A stretch of 64,000 bases of DNA from Aestuariibacter sp. A3R04 (GCF_018860805.1 NZ_JAHKQR010000003.1:806001-870000), one strand, 5' to 3'; shown: positions 49,457 through 60,241, counted from the first letter of the stretch. Numbers and translations: made by a program. The notes: generated from the sequence alone by a model not told the origin.

Positions 49457-51175
49457 TTATGCCGATTTACATAGACCGGTTTCTTGCAAGTAACGTTTGC
49501 GTTTTTTGTCGGTAAGGCAGTTTAGGTCTACTACCACTAACCCATCGATACAGTCGGCGAAGTCGGGGTCAACGTTGAAATCGAGGAAGGCAACGCCGCC
49601 TGCTGTGGTCACTTCGGTATACTGTTTGTAAAGTGTCGGCACATTTACCCCCATGTTTGCCAGAAGATGTTTAAGCTGGGTAAATTCTTTTTTGTAGTCG
49701 TTGCCGGTAAACAGAGCAGATACATCAGCAGACACAGGGTACGGAATCCGGGATACAGCTGTGCCGAATTTCGCCGGGAAGTACGTGCGATAGAAAGACA
49801 CTAACAGATCTTTAGCCGGTTGCGGATACGCGTTACTGATGGATACTGCACCAAACAGATAGCGGTATTTGGGGTATCGGGATAAAAAAGCACCAATACC
49901 AAACCACAAGTAGTCTAAGCTACGTTTGCCCCAGTATCGGGGCTGTACGAAGCTTCTACCCAATTCTAACCCTTCTTGGAAAAGCGCGGTATTGTCAGAT
50001 GAATAGTCAAACAATGTGGCAGAATACAACCCGGTGGGGTGACTGCTTTGTGTCAGTTGGGCCGCATCGCCAAAGCGGTAAGCGCCGGCAATCTCAAGAT
50101 CGTTTTCGTCCCACAGAATGAGGTGATAGTAATGGGCGTCGTATTGATCAATATCACGCCGACGGTTGGTACCTTCTCCTACTGCGCGAAATGCAATTTC
50201 CCGAAGCCGGCCAATTTCACGCAATACGGGCGAACAGCCTTTGTGTTGATACAAATAAATATGTTTGCCGTCGGTCGTATGGCCCAGGTGCTCACATTGC
50301 TTAATGGCGCGGGTAAGTTCCTTGCGATCCTCTGGCATAGCTATAGGTGCTTGCGTTGCCAAAACGCCCTTGCGATTGTTGCCGATGCGGTAAAGATGTC
50401 GCTTGAATAGTTTGACTTGTTCTTTGAGCGGCAAGGCAAGCTGATTATACGCTTCACAAGGGACGAGTTCGCCAATTCGCATCGGCAAGTGTTTTTTCCT
50501 CTGCTTAAACATCTCTTTGACCAGAAGTGCTGTGGCCAGAGGTTTGTAAATCATTGACACACTGTAAAATAATGGCGAATTTTTGCCATCGATATACACC
50601 GGCAAAATAGGAGATTTTGTCTGGCGGGCAATGCGTAAAAAGCCGGAATGCCAACGGGTGTCTCTAACTCCTTGGGGACGTAACCGCGAGACTTCTCCTG
50701 CGGGGAAAATAATTAACGCGCCATCGTTATTAAGGTGTTTTTGTATCGCGCTTAGGTGTTGTTTGGGGGTTCCACCGTGCATATTGTTCACGGGCAGCAA
50801 CATGTTGTGGAGTGGTTTAACTGCCATGAGCATTTCGTTAGCAACTACTTTTAAGTCGTGACGCACTTCGCTAATCAGTTTGATTAGCGCCAAACCATCC
50901 AATGTGCCGATGGGGTGATTTGCGATGATAACCACACGGCCTTCCGTGGGAATGCGCTCTTTTTCTACATCGCGAGTGGAATAGCTGATATTGAAATATT
51001 CCAGTACCTGCTCGACAAAGTCGATATCTTCGTAGTGAGGATATGTGTCACTGAATTCTTTCATTTCTTGTTCGTGAAGCAGGTGTCGCAGTACAAATGA
51101 CAGCGACTTGAACAGCCACGGTTTGTCCACAACTTGCGGATAGTGGCGAGCCAGAACGTCATCAACAGTAAACAT
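49457..51175 (-). CDS. Two-domain acyltransferase (PlsC-like plus OlsB/hemolysin-like GNAT), OlsF type
   Basis: A 572-residue protein with two enzyme domains. The N-terminal half is a PlsC-type O-acyltransferase: ANHPIGTLDGL carries the HX4D motif near residue 85, followed by FPAGEVSRLRP. The C-terminal half, from about residue 310, has LREIAFRAVGEGTNRRRDIDQYD and AGAYRFGD, typical of the OlsB/hemolysin-like N-acyltransferase family. This order matches OlsF, which makes ornithine lipid from ornithine in one polypeptide. The amino-acid substrate is not readable from sequence. The LpxH-like gene lies upstream on the same strand. Confidence 0.8.
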   Translation of the reverse strand: MFTVDDVLARHYPQVVDKPWLFKSLSFVLRHLLHEQEMKEFSDTYPHYEDIDFVEQVLEYFNISYSTRDVEKERIPTEGRVVIIANHPIGTLDGLALIKLISEVRHDLKVVANEMLMAVKPLHNMLLPVNNMHGGTPKQHLSAIQKHLNNDGALIIFPAGEVSRLRPQGVRDTRWHSGFLRIARQTKSPILPVYIDGKNSPLFYSVSMIYKPLATALLVKEMFKQRKKHLPMRIGELVPCEAYNQLALPLKEQVKLFKRHLYRIGNNRKGVLATQAPIAMPEDRKELTRAIKQCEHLGHTTDGKHIYLYQHKGCSPVLREIGRLREIAFRAVGEGTNRRRDIDQYDAHYYHLILWDENDLEIAGAYRFGDAAQLTQSSHPTGLYSATLFDYSSDNTALFQEGLELGRSFVQPRYWGKRSLDYLWFGIGAFLSRYPKYRYLFGAVSISNAYPQPAKDLLVSFYRTYFPAKFGTAVSRIPYPVSADVSALFTGNDYKKEFTQLKHLLANMGVNVPTLYKQYTEVTTAGGVAFLDFNVDPDFADCIDGLVVVDLNCLTDKKRKRYLQETGLCKSA

Positions 51176-51310
51176 AATTAATCCCGAGGTTTTGTGCGAA
51201 AGATACCAGTGCTATATGACGTTTTTCACACACTTTAATGTCAGTTAAGTGACAGCATTTTGCAAAAAGCGCACAGTTACTTATGGGGCGTATCTGTGCG
51301 GTCAGCCATG

Positions 51311-52111
51311 CTAGGCTGCTTTGGACGCTTTCGCGCGTGCGGGTAGTGCGGTAATTGTAGATGCCGATTTCATGTGTTCAATCCAACTTATGAGCACCAG
51401 ATTACCGTCATTGTCCTCAGACAGCGCAGAGCAGTTTTCGATCCAGTCGCCGTCATTGAGGTAGTGGATCCCCTTAACCATTGCGCTTTCCGGGTGATGA
51501 ATGTGCCCACATATCACACCATCCAGCCCCATTTTTCTCGCTCTTGCACAGCTTGCTTCCCGATAACGGGCAATGGCTTCATTGGCACCTTTGATGTGTT
51601 TTTTGATATATCCGGCTAATGACCAGTAGTCGTTGTTTCGCCATTGGCGGAAACGGTTGTACCAGCGGTTGAGAAACAACAGGAGGTCGTAGCCCTTATC
51701 ACCAATCCACGCGTGAAATTTACCTATGGTGACATCAGCATCGAACTGATCGCCGTGTAAAATCAGATACTGTTTGCCTTCGGCAGTGGTGTGAACACAT
51801 TCCCGTTGGATATCAATATCACCAAACTGCATGCCGGAATAGGATTGAAGGGGTTCGTCGTGATTTCCGGGCAGGTAGATTACCTTGGTGCCGTCGCGGC
51901 TCATCTGCATGAAGGTGTGGAGAACCTGATTATGTGCTTCAGGCCAGCGAAACTGGCGAGACATTTCCCACATATCAACGATATCACCAACAAGGTATAA
52001 GGTATCGACAGTAATGGTGTTGAGAAAATCAAGGAGGTATTCCGCTTTGCAGTCTTTGTTACCGAGGTGGATATCAGATAACCACAAGGTGCGATAATGT
52101 GTGTGCTTCAT
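51311..52111 (-). CDS. UDP-2,3-diacylglucosamine diphosphatase-like metallophosphoesterase (LpxH family)
   Basis: A 266-residue calcineurin-like phosphoesterase. The metal-site blocks are all present: WLSDIHLGNKD, LVGDIVDMWE, LPGNHDEPL, LHGDQFDADV and GHIHHPE. This is the COG2908 form related to LpxH, which cleaves UDP-diacylglucosamine in lipid A synthesis, but it is longer than E. coli LpxH (240), so it may be a paralogue with another lipid substrate. ATG 52111 fits the family N-terminus; an in-frame TTG at 52144 is less likely. Upstream of the OlsF-like gene on the same strand. Confidence 0.8.
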   Translation of the reverse strand: MKHTHYRTLWLSDIHLGNKDCKAEYLLDFLNTITVDTLYLVGDIVDMWEMSRQFRWPEAHNQVLHTFMQMSRDGTKVIYLPGNHDEPLQSYSGMQFGDIDIQRECVHTTAEGKQYLILHGDQFDADVTIGKFHAWIGDKGYDLLLFLNRWYNRFRQWRNNDYWSLAGYIKKHIKGANEAIARYREASCARARKMGLDGVICGHIHHPESAMVKGIHYLNDGDWIENCSALSEDNDGNLVLISWIEHMKSASTITALPARAKASKAA

Positions 52112-52282
52112 AACCGTTTCCAAAGTAATCACTCTGGGAGGCAATGATAAAATGGCTACTTGACAGTCAGGTGACTATCCTTTGACAGCTTAGTGAAACT
52201 TGCTTGACAGAATCATGACAACGGAGAAAACAGCAGGAGCAACAAAATCCGGGTGGCTCAACCTGCGTAAATTTCAGGTATA

Positions 52283-52307
52283 AAAAAAGCGCCGTCGGCG
52301 CTTTTTA
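52283..52307 (-). terminator. Terminator of rpsT
   Basis: GCGCC and GGCGC with flanking A and T runs form a stem on either strand; on the minus strand it ends in seven U just after the rpsT stop at 52322. Confidence 0.85.
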
Positions 52308-52321
52308 CTTTAAAGATTCTC

Positions 52322-52582
52322 TTACAGCGCTTTAATTTGCGCTGACAAGCGGCTCTTATGACGAGCTGCTTTGTTTTTGTGAATCAAACCTTTGGTAGCC
52401 ATTCTGTCAAGGATCGGCGTAGCAGCAGCCAGTGCAGATTGCGCACCTTCTTTATCACCTGCAGCGATTGCAGCAACTACTTTTTTGATGCTTGTACGAG
52501 TCATGGAGCGACGGCTGGCATTATGCTGACGACGCTTTTCGGCTTGAATTGCACGTTTCTTAGCAGACTTAATGTTAGCCAA
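52322..52582 (-). CDS. rpsT: 30S ribosomal protein S20
   Basis: An 86-residue 16S rRNA-binding protein, [29 protein letters not shown] at the start in pieces, very basic and helical. The start codon is TTG with GGGAG seven bases upstream. E. coli rpsT also starts with UUG, and S20 is reported to repress its own translation there, so the weak start may be part of the control. A near-perfect promoter lies at 52628-52656. Confidence 0.97.
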   Translation of the reverse strand: MANIKSAKKRAIQAEKRRQHNASRRSMTRTSIKKVVAAIAAGDKEGAQSALAAATPILDRMATKGLIHKNKAARHKSRLSAQIKAL

Positions 52583-52627
52583 GGTGTAACTCCCAAAATA
52601 AATTCATGTCTAAAAAATAGGGTGCGG

Positions 52628-52656
52628 ATTATGCTTATCTAACGAACAGATGTCAA
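52628..52656 (-). promoter_or_regulatory. Promoter of rpsT
   Basis: On the minus strand TTGACA (52656-52651), a 17-bp spacer and CATAAT (52633-52628), followed by the GC-rich discriminator CCGCACCC. Strong stable-RNA or ribosomal-protein type. Confidence 0.8.
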
Positions 52657-52852
52657 ACTATTTTATCTTTTAAAATGCAGAAAATAGCGCGTTATTGCAC
52701 ATAAAATGCAGCCCCTTCGTGAGGTGCGCGGATTATAGCAGGCCAAGGAGGGGAATTCATCAATCTGTCATAAATTTTTCTCAGTGATTCCCCCACACCT
52801 TCCGTTCCGCTATAGTGTGCCACAAAACAGCAGTCGCAATTGAAGGACGTTT

Positions 52853-54412
52853 GTGTCAGGAAAACTCTTAAAATCAGGTATGATTGTCAGTGTGATGACA
52901 TTGTTGTCCCGCGTGCTTGGACTTGTTCGGGATGTGGTCGTGGCCAAACTCATGGGGGACGGCGCAGCGGCAGATGTGTTCTTTTTTGCGAATAAAATCC
53001 CCAATTTTCTTCGTCGGCTATTTGCAGAAGGGGCTTTTGCCCAAGCGTTCATACCTGTGCTTACGGAAGTTCATCACGAAGACGATCAAACACAGTTAAA
53101 GGCATTCGTTGCCAGGGTATCAGGTACACTTGGCGCCATAGTATTTATTGTTGCCATCGTCGGCGTTATTGCTTCGCCGGTGGTAGCGGCCTTGTTCGGT
53201 ACAGGCTGGTTTGTTGCCTGGATGCAGGGCGAGCCCGCTGGTGCTAAGTTTGAGCTTGCGTCAAGTATGCTTAAAATTACTTTCCCTTATATTGCATTTA
53301 TTTCGCTTACCGGCTTGGCCGGCGCAATTCTCAATACCCTGAACAAATTTGCCGTGGCGGCGTTTACGCCCGTGTTGTTGAACGTGTGCATTATCGCTTG
53401 TGCGTATTTGCTTGCACCTGTTTTATCTCAGCCTGCTTACGCCCTTGCCTGGGGAGTCTTCATTGGCGGTATCGTACAACTGACATTTCAACTGCCTTTT
53501 TTATTTCGTGCAGGGTTGTTGGTCAAGCCCCGATGGGGATGGCATGATCCGAGCGTAGTGAAGGTGCGCACGCTGATGATCCCTGCGCTATTTGGGGTAT
53601 CTGTAGGACAAATTAATCTATTACTCGATACACTAATCGCCAGCTTTCTGGTAACCGGTTCGATCAGCTGGCTGTATTATTCCGACAGGCTTCTGGAGTT
53701 TCCACTAGGGTTATTCGGTATTGCTATCGCTACAGTTATTTTACCGACACTGTCGCGCAATCACGTAGCAAAGGATCCTAAGGCTTTCAGCAGCAATATG
53801 GATTGGGGGATAAGGATGGTATCGGTACTCGGGATCCCTGCTGCGGTTGGGCTAGCCTTTATGGCGGAGCCGATTCTTACGGTCATTTTTCAGCGCGGCG
53901 CGTTTTCTGCAGACACAGCGAGAATGGCCTCCTATTCCCTCATCGCTTATGCCTGTGGTCTACTGAGCTTTATGCTGGTCAAAATTCTTGCACCGGGGTT
54001 TTATTCCCGACAAGACACAAAAACACCCGTGAAATTTGGTATTTGGTGTATGGCAGCGAACATGGTGTTCAATCTTATTTTCGCCGTCCCTTATGGCTAC
54101 ATTGGGCTTGCTATCGCCACGTCTTTGTCGGCAACCCTCAATGCTGCGCTGCTTTACATTACCCTACACAAAAAAGGTGTGTATCGCGCATCGATGGAAA
54201 CAGTGTGGTTCCTGTTGCGCATTGTTTTTGCCAGTGCGGTGATGGCAGTGGTTATTGCCTGTTTTGATATAGCAGACGAGTTTTACAAGCTGACGCTGAT
54301 GGCACAAATCAGGCACGTAACGGTTACCATTGCCGCTGCTGCAGCAACATTTGGTTGCCTTTTAGTGTTATTTGGCGTTCGCCTCAGGCACTTCAAAGCA
54401 ATTGGCGGATAA
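52853..54412 (+). CDS. murJ: Lipid II flippase MurJ
   Basis: A 519-residue inner-membrane protein of the MOP superfamily with about 14 membrane segments that moves lipid II across the membrane for wall synthesis. It begins SGKLLKSGMIVSVMTLLSRVLGLVRD, holds MGDGAAADVFFFANKIPNFLRRLFAEGAFAQAFIPV in pieces, and keeps the charged Arg and Asp of the central cavity in those segments. The GTG start has AAGGA six bases upstream. Divergent from rpsT, as in many gammaproteobacteria. Confidence 0.97.
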   Translation: MSGKLLKSGMIVSVMTLLSRVLGLVRDVVVAKLMGDGAAADVFFFANKIPNFLRRLFAEGAFAQAFIPVLTEVHHEDDQTQLKAFVARVSGTLGAIVFIVAIVGVIASPVVAALFGTGWFVAWMQGEPAGAKFELASSMLKITFPYIAFISLTGLAGAILNTLNKFAVAAFTPVLLNVCIIACAYLLAPVLSQPAYALAWGVFIGGIVQLTFQLPFLFRAGLLVKPRWGWHDPSVVKVRTLMIPALFGVSVGQINLLLDTLIASFLVTGSISWLYYSDRLLEFPLGLFGIAIATVILPTLSRNHVAKDPKAFSSNMDWGIRMVSVLGIPAAVGLAFMAEPILTVIFQRGAFSADTARMASYSLIAYACGLLSFMLVKILAPGFYSRQDTKTPVKFGIWCMAANMVFNLIFAVPYGYIGLAIATSLSATLNAALLYITLHKKGVYRASMETVWFLLRIVFASAVMAVVIACFDIADEFYKLTLMAQIRHVTVTIAAAAATFGCLLVLFGVRLRHFKAIGG

Positions 54413-54426
54413 TCCTCGCACAACGA

Positions 54427-54455
54427 TTGGTATTACGTGGCGGGTCGTTTATAAT
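54427..54455 (+). promoter_or_regulatory. Candidate promoter of ribF-ileS
   Basis: TTGGTA at 54427-54432, a 17-bp spacer and a perfect TATAAT at 54450-54455, 40 bases before the ribF start. Confidence 0.6.
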
Positions 54456-54494
54456 CGCGAGCTTTGCAAATCACGCACCAGGACACAGTAGCAA

Positions 54495-55421
54495 GTGGAA
54501 TTAATTCGCGGTCTTCACAATCTGCGCCCGGAACACAGGGGGTGCGTCCTCACTATCGGTAAGTTCGACGGCGTACATCGCGGGCATCAGGCTGTATTGG
54601 CTAATGTGCATGAAAAGACGCGTCAACTCGCGTTGCCGTCAACGGTGATGGTGTTTGAACCGCAGCCGGAGGAGCTATTTAGCCCGGCTAGTGCGCCCGC
54701 ACGGCTAAGTACTCTGCGGGAAAAGTATGAGTTACTAAAGGCGCAAGGGGTCGACCGCCTGTTATGTGTGCGTTTTGACGAGTACTTTGCCAGTCAGTCG
54801 GCCAGTACTTTTATTGAAGACTTGTTGGTAGAACGCCTTGGAGTTCGCTATTTGGTTGTGGGTGACGACTTTCGCTTCGGCAGACAGCGGTTAGGCGATT
54901 TTTCAATGTTGCAACGCGCTGGTGAATCTATGGGTTTTGAAGTGGCCAGTACCCAGAGCTTTATGGTGGACGATTGTCGAATTAGTTCAACAGCTGTAAG
55001 GGACGCATTGGCTAAGGGCGACTTTGAACGCGCCGCTAATATGCTAGGTCGACCTTTTGTATTTGAAGGGCGGGTAGTGCATGGTGACAAAAAAGGCCGT
55101 ACCATTGGCTTTCCCACGGCGAATGTTTTGCTTAAAAGAGACAAACCCGCCATTAATGGCGTTTTTGCAGTAACAGCAGACGTCAAGGGCGAGCGCTATT
55201 TTGGTGTGGCAAATGTGGGGTGCAGACCTACGGTTGCCGGAAAGAGAACGCAACTGGAAGTACATATCTTCAATTTTAGCGGCTCGCTGTATGGTGAACC
55301 TATTGCGGTAGCGCCGGTGAAGAAACTGCGAGACGAGAAAAAGTTCGCGTCATTTGACGCATTGAAAGAACAGATCAAACAGGATGCACGAGAAGCAAAG
55401 ACCTTGTTCTTTGCATCCTGA
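54495..55421 (+). CDS. ribF: Bifunctional riboflavin kinase/FAD synthetase
   Basis: A 308-residue enzyme that makes FMN and FAD. The N-terminal nucleotidyltransferase domain has TIGKFDGVHRGHQAVL; the C-terminal kinase domain has GRVVHGDKKGRTIGFPTANV and GVANVGCRPT. The start is GTG. It is followed by ileS and lspA in the conserved order; the ribF-ileS gap is short. Confidence 0.96.
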   Translation: MELIRGLHNLRPEHRGCVLTIGKFDGVHRGHQAVLANVHEKTRQLALPSTVMVFEPQPEELFSPASAPARLSTLREKYELLKAQGVDRLLCVRFDEYFASQSASTFIEDLLVERLGVRYLVVGDDFRFGRQRLGDFSMLQRAGESMGFEVASTQSFMVDDCRISSTAVRDALAKGDFERAANMLGRPFVFEGRVVHGDKKGRTIGFPTANVLLKRDKPAINGVFAVTADVKGERYFGVANVGCRPTVAGKRTQLEVHIFNFSGSLYGEPIAVAPVKKLRDEKKFASFDALKEQIKQDAREAKTLFFAS

Positions 55422-55485
55422 ATTACTCTTTAATTAATCGTTGTGTAATCTTGCACAACGGCAGGTGGACGGAAAGAACGAGTTT

Positions 55486-58305
55486 ATGAGCGATTACAAA
55501 CCGACATTGAATTTACCGGAAACGCCTTTCCCTATGCGTGGCAACCTTGCGCAAAGAGAACCGGCGATGCTTAAAAGCTGGCAGGAAAAGCGCTTGTACA
55601 AGCAAATTCGCGAAGCAAAAGCTGGTAAAAAGCCTTTTATTTTGCACGATGGCCCTCCGTATGCAAATGGTGATATTCATATCGGTCACGCTGTAAACAA
55701 AATTCTGAAAGACATTATCGTGAAAGCGAAAACGCTGTCAGATTTTGATGCGCCATATGTACCAGGCTGGGATTGTCACGGTCTTCCCATCGAATTGATG
55801 GTGGAAAAAAAGGTAGGTAAGCCCGGTGTAAAGGTAACCGCTGCCGAATTCCGTCAGAAGTGCCGTGAGTATGCGCAGAAGCAAATTGATGGCCAAATGG
55901 CTGATTTTAAACGTCTTGGTGTGTTTGGTGAGTGGGATAATCCTTATAAAACCATGGATTTCAAATCAGAAGCCGACATCATCCGCGCGTTGAGTAAAAT
56001 TGTTGACTCCGGCCATTTGGAAAAAGGCTTCAAACCCGTACACTGGTGTACAGATTGTGGCTCTGCCCTTGCAGAAGCGGAAGTTGAATATAAGGACAAA
56101 GTATCGCCAGCCATCGATGTTACCTTTCCCTTGGTCGACTTAGCAGCCATCGCGGAGGCGTTTGGTGTTACTGTCCAAGATCTGACAGCGCACAAAGCAT
56201 CAGCGGTTATCTGGACAACCACGCCATGGACGCTGCCAGCAAACCTGGCCATTAGCCTTCACCCTGAACTAACGTACTCGCTGGTGGAACTGAATGGTAC
56301 TGACTGGGTTATTCTGGCTGAAGATTTAGTGGAAAGTTGTATGTCCCGCTATGAGATTTCCGCGTATAGAGTGGTGGCTTCCTGTGTTGGTCAGGCTCTT
56401 GAAAACCTCAAAGTGTCCCATCCTTTTCTCGATAAATCCGTACCGCTTATTTTAGGTGAGCACGTTACCACTGAATCTGGTACTGGTTTAGTACATACGG
56501 CGCCCGCCCACGGTGTTGACGATTTCAACGTATGCAAAAAATATGGCATCGAGGTATATAACCCCGTCGGCAATAACGGCGTCTATAATGAAGAAACCCC
56601 GTTGTTTGCCGGGCAATTTGTATTCAAAGCGAATCAAACCATCATTGACAAGCTGGAAGAAACGGGCAATTTGCTATTGAATATTAGCTACGAGCACAGT
56701 TATCCCCACTGCTGGCGTCACAAAACCCCGATTATATTCCGTGCGACTCCTCAGTGGTTTATCAGCATGGACAAAAAAGGGTTGAGAAAAGCCTCCCTTG
56801 AGCAAATTGAAAAGACGGCGTGGATCCCTGAGTGGGGCCAGAACCGTATCGAAAAAATGGTGGAAGGCCGACCGGACTGGTGTATCTCCCGTCAGCGTAC
56901 CTGGGGAGTGCCAATCCCATTGTATGTGCACAGGATTTCAGGAGAACTTCATCCGAATACCAAGAGCATTATGGAATCTGTTGCAGAGGCTGTCGAGCAA
57001 AAAGGCATTCAGGCCTGGTGGGACATCGACGACGCTGCCATCTTGGGTGACGATGCACAACAATATGACAAAGTAACAGATACGCTTGACGTGTGGTTTG
57101 ATTCAGGGGTCACGCATTATTTTGTGGTTGACCGTCGTGATGATATCCCGGCCAGTGCCGATTTGTACCTGGAAGGGTCAGATCAACATCGCGGGTGGTT
57201 TATGTCGTCTCTCATGACGTCTACCGCCATGCATGGTCACGCTCCTTACAAGGAAGTGCTGACCCACGGATTTACCGTTGATGCCCATGGCCGCAAGATG
57301 TCCAAGTCGGTAGGTAACGTGGTCGCACCGCAACAGGTAACCAATAAATTAGGGGCAGATATTCTGCGTTTGTGGGTGGCGTCTACTGATTATCGCGGTG
57401 AAATTGCGGTAAGCGATGAAATCCTAAAACGCGCAGCTGATGCTTATCGTCGTCTTCGCAACACTGCCCGATTCCTGTTGGCCAACCTGAATGGCTTTAA
57501 TCCTGAAGAGGATGCCGTGGCACCTGATAATATGGTGGCTCTGGACCGTTGGATTGTGTCACGCACGGAGAAACTACAACAAGAAATCGTTGATGCGTAC
57601 AACAAGTACGACATGCTTGTGGTTTCACAGAAGTTAACTCATTTCTGTTCGATTGAGCTAGGTAGCTTCTACCTGGATATTATTAAAGATCGTCAATATA
57701 CCGCAAAGGGGGATAGCAATGCACGTCGCTCCTGTCAAACGGCGCTCTATCACATTGTAGAGGCGTTGGTACGGTGGATGGCGCCTATCACCAGTTTTAC
57801 TGCTCAGGAAATCTGGGAAGCGCTTCCCGGGTCGCGCAGCCCCTTTGTCTTTACTGAATCATGGTATGCAGGTTTGGCAGGCTTTGAAGCGAAAGACGGT
57901 TTTGATGACGCATACTGGCAACAGGTTATGCGGGTCAAAGACGCCGTTAACCAGGCAATGGAGCAAGCCCGTAAAGACGGTCAGTTGGGTGGATCTTTGG
58001 AAGCGAATGTCAAACTCTATGCCGACGACGGCTTGCGAGCACTCCTTGAAAAACTGGGTGATGAATTGCGCTTTGTGTTGATCACGTCTGGCGTGGATGT
58101 GGTGTCGGAAAGTAAAAAGCCAGCAACCGCGGCGGCTACAGATATCGACGGGTTGTTTATCGAAGTAACGAAGAGCAAGGGCACCAAGTGTGTGCGCTGC
58201 TGGCATCACCGTGAAGATGTGGGCACTCATAAAGGCCATGAGCAACTCTGTGGTCGGTGTGTGACCAATGTGGATGGTGAAGGGGAAACGCGTCAGTATG
58301 CCTAA
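55486..58305 (+). CDS. ileS: Isoleucine-tRNA ligase
   Basis: A 939-residue class I synthetase. The HIGH motif is in [13 protein letters not shown] near residue 57 and KMSKS in [10 protein letters not shown] near residue 605; the CP1 editing domain ([30 protein letters not shown]) lies between. The C-terminal zinc site has CVRCW and LCGRCV. ATG 55486 gives the E. coli start and length (938); the frame extends to 55441 without support. The stop overlaps the lspA start by eight bases. Confidence 0.97.
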   Translation: MSDYKPTLNLPETPFPMRGNLAQREPAMLKSWQEKRLYKQIREAKAGKKPFILHDGPPYANGDIHIGHAVNKILKDIIVKAKTLSDFDAPYVPGWDCHGLPIELMVEKKVGKPGVKVTAAEFRQKCREYAQKQIDGQMADFKRLGVFGEWDNPYKTMDFKSEADIIRALSKIVDSGHLEKGFKPVHWCTDCGSALAEAEVEYKDKVSPAIDVTFPLVDLAAIAEAFGVTVQDLTAHKASAVIWTTTPWTLPANLAISLHPELTYSLVELNGTDWVILAEDLVESCMSRYEISAYRVVASCVGQALENLKVSHPFLDKSVPLILGEHVTTESGTGLVHTAPAHGVDDFNVCKKYGIEVYNPVGNNGVYNEETPLFAGQFVFKANQTIIDKLEETGNLLLNISYEHSYPHCWRHKTPIIFRATPQWFISMDKKGLRKASLEQIEKTAWIPEWGQNRIEKMVEGRPDWCISRQRTWGVPIPLYVHRISGELHPNTKSIMESVAEAVEQKGIQAWWDIDDAAILGDDAQQYDKVTDTLDVWFDSGVTHYFVVDRRDDIPASADLYLEGSDQHRGWFMSSLMTSTAMHGHAPYKEVLTHGFTVDAHGRKMSKSVGNVVAPQQVTNKLGADILRLWVASTDYRGEIAVSDEILKRAADAYRRLRNTARFLLANLNGFNPEEDAVAPDNMVALDRWIVSRTEKLQQEIVDAYNKYDMLVVSQKLTHFCSIELGSFYLDIIKDRQYTAKGDSNARRSCQTALYHIVEALVRWMAPITSFTAQEIWEALPGSRSPFVFTESWYAGLAGFEAKDGFDDAYWQQVMRVKDAVNQAMEQARKDGQLGGSLEANVKLYADDGLRALLEKLGDELRFVLITSGVDVVSESKKPATAAATDIDGLFIEVTKSKGTKCVRCWHHREDVGTHKGHEQLCGRCVTNVDGEGETRQYA

Positions 58306-58819
58306 ACTGTTTAGTGAAACGGGTTTGCGTTTTTTGTGGATCAGTGCGGTGGTAGTGGTGCTTGACCTGTGGTCAAAGTATGAAGTCATTGGCTGTATGA
58401 CCTTGTCAGAGTCTGTACAGGTTTTACCGTTTTTTAATTTTACCTATGTGAGAAACTACGGGGCAGCATTTAGTTTTCTCCATGATGCATCTGGTTGGCA
58501 ACGGTGGTTTTTTACTGCTATTGCCATCACAGTAAGTGTTGTGATTCTGTGGTGGCTAAAGCAATCAGACAAACAGCAAAAGCTCTTGCCCATAGCCTTT
58601 TGTTTTATTCTCGGTGGTGCGCTGGGTAATGTTTATGACCGGTTGATGCACGGTTTCGTTATCGACTTTTTAGATTTTTATGTTGGCGACTGGCACTGGC
58701 CTGCTTTTAACCTCGCAGACAGCGCGATATTTATTGGTGCGGCACTGTTAATTTGGGACATGCTCACGTCGAAACAGGGCCACGATGCAGGGTCTGAATC
58801 AAACACAGACAAGAAGTAG
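58298..58819 (+). CDS. lspA: Lipoprotein signal peptidase
   Basis: A 173-residue inner-membrane aspartyl peptidase that removes signal peptides from diacylated prolipoproteins. It has four membrane segments and the catalytic Asp residues in [10 protein letters not shown] and [11 protein letters not shown] 58298 aligns with the family N-terminus ([10 protein letters not shown]) and overlaps the ileS stop (ATGCCTAA); an in-frame ATG at 58268 would add ten residues. Confidence 0.96.
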   Translation: MPKLFSETGLRFLWISAVVVVLDLWSKYEVIGCMTLSESVQVLPFFNFTYVRNYGAAFSFLHDASGWQRWFFTAIAITVSVVILWWLKQSDKQQKLLPIAFCFILGGALGNVYDRLMHGFVIDFLDFYVGDWHWPAFNLADSAIFIGAALLIWDMLTSKQGHDAGSESNTDKK

Positions 58820-58828
58820 GAACATAAG

Positions 58829-59287
58829 ATGAGTGAATTTGCAATCAACGCTGCCTCTGAGGTAATAATGCACTTTGACCTCAAACTTGAGGATGGCTCC
58901 GCTGCAGACAGCACCCGGGTAAATAAAAAACCGGCAAAACTGGTGATGGGGGACGGAAGTCTTACTCCTAACTTCGAGGCGTGTTTATTGGGGTTGCAAA
59001 AAGGCGATAAAAAATCTTTTACCCTGGCGCCTGAAGACGCCTTTGGGCAACCAAACCCGGATAACATTCATCATATGGATCGCAATCGCTTTAGCAACGA
59101 CCTGACTCTGGAAGAAGGGGTCATTGTCGCGTTTGCTCAGCCCGATGGCAGTGAAGTACCCGGTATCATCAGAAGTGTCGCTGGTGACTCAGTTACCGTT
59201 GATTTTAACCATCCTTTGGCGGGGCAAACTGTCATTTTTGACGTTGAAATCGTGGACGTCATCAACAATGCTTCTGCTGCACACTAA
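58829..59287 (+). CDS. fkpB: FKBP-type peptidyl-prolyl isomerase (FkpB/SlpA)
   Basis: A 152-residue SlyD-like FKBP protein, with MHFDLKLEDGSAADSTR, KLVMGDGSLTPNFEACLLGLQKGDKKSFTLAPEDAFG in pieces and an IF domain, then NHPLAGQTVIFDVEIVDV. AGGA is eight bases before the ATG. Location between lspA and ispH is the usual one. Role: cytoplasmic prolyl isomerase and chaperone. Confidence 0.94.
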   Translation: MSEFAINAASEVIMHFDLKLEDGSAADSTRVNKKPAKLVMGDGSLTPNFEACLLGLQKGDKKSFTLAPEDAFGQPNPDNIHHMDRNRFSNDLTLEEGVIVAFAQPDGSEVPGIIRSVAGDSVTVDFNHPLAGQTVIFDVEIVDVINNASAAH

Positions 59288-59296
59288 GGAGACCCC

Positions 59297-60241
59297 ATGC
59301 AAATTCACCTCGCTAATCCCCGTGGTTTTTGTGCCGGTGTAGACAGAGCTATCACTATTGTCGAGCGGGCACTTGAGATGTTCAATCCCCCTATATACGT
59401 GCGCCATGAAGTGGTTCACAACAAATTTGTTGTTGATGGTCTCAAAGAGCGTGGCGCGTTGTTCGTCGACGAACTCGAAGAGGTGCCTGACGATAGTATT
59501 GTCATTTTTTCTGCCCACGGAGTGTCGCAAGCGGTACGCAAAGAAGCCAGCGAGCGCGGGTTGAAAGTGTTTGATGCCACATGCCCATTAGTGACAAAAG
59601 TACATATGGAAGTCACCCGGGCCAGCAAGACTGGTACGGAATGTATTTTAATTGGACACGCTGGACATCCAGAGGTAGAAGGCACTATGGGTCAATATGA
59701 CAACGCCGAAGGGGGAATTTATCTGGTAGAGTCCAGCGCAGATGTAGCGTCGTTGGAAGTGAAAGACCCGGAACGCCTTTATTTTTGTAGTCAAACGACA
59801 TTATCAGTGGATGATACCGCAGACGTCATTGATGCTTTGCGGGCGAAGTTTCCGTTTATTCACGGCCCGCGAAAAGACGACATTTGTTATGCCACGCAAA
59901 ATCGCCAAGATGCCGTTCGCGACCTGGCATCTGATTGCGAAATACTCTTAGTTGTTGGCGCGCAGAACAGTTCAAATTCTAACAGGTTACGTGAACTGGC
60001 AGAAAAGGTCGGCGCGAAGGCATTTCTCATTGCTGATGAAAACTGTATCCAGAAAGCGTGGCTTGAAGGGGTGGAGCACATTGGTGTAACTGCAGGCGCA
60101 TCTGCACCGGAAGTACTGGTTCAGCGGGTTGTGGATCGCCTCATCTCCTGGGGGGCACAGTCTGCGTCAGAACGTGCAGGTCGGGAAGAAAATGTTGAAT
60201 TTGCCGTGCCAAAAGAGCTTCGCGTAAAACAAGTGATGTAA
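59297..60241 (+). CDS. ispH: 4-hydroxy-3-methylbut-2-enyl diphosphate reductase (IspH)
   Basis: A 314-residue iron-sulfur enzyme that turns HMBPP into IPP and DMAPP, completing the pathway of which IspG is encoded at 0.3 kb. Cluster ligands are in [24 protein letters not shown] and [21 protein letters not shown] and the [14 protein letters not shown] substrate-binding segments are present. AAGGAG stands before the ATG. A GGGGG-AATTT-CCCCC hairpin at 60251-60265 follows, without a T tract. Confidence 0.97.
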   Translation: MQIHLANPRGFCAGVDRAITIVERALEMFNPPIYVRHEVVHNKFVVDGLKERGALFVDELEEVPDDSIVIFSAHGVSQAVRKEASERGLKVFDATCPLVTKVHMEVTRASKTGTECILIGHAGHPEVEGTMGQYDNAEGGIYLVESSADVASLEVKDPERLYFCSQTTLSVDDTADVIDALRAKFPFIHGPRKDDICYATQNRQDAVRDLASDCEILLVVGAQNSSNSNRLRELAEKVGAKAFLIADENCIQKAWLEGVEHIGVTAGASAPEVLVQRVVDRLISWGAQSASERAGREENVEFAVPKELRVKQVM

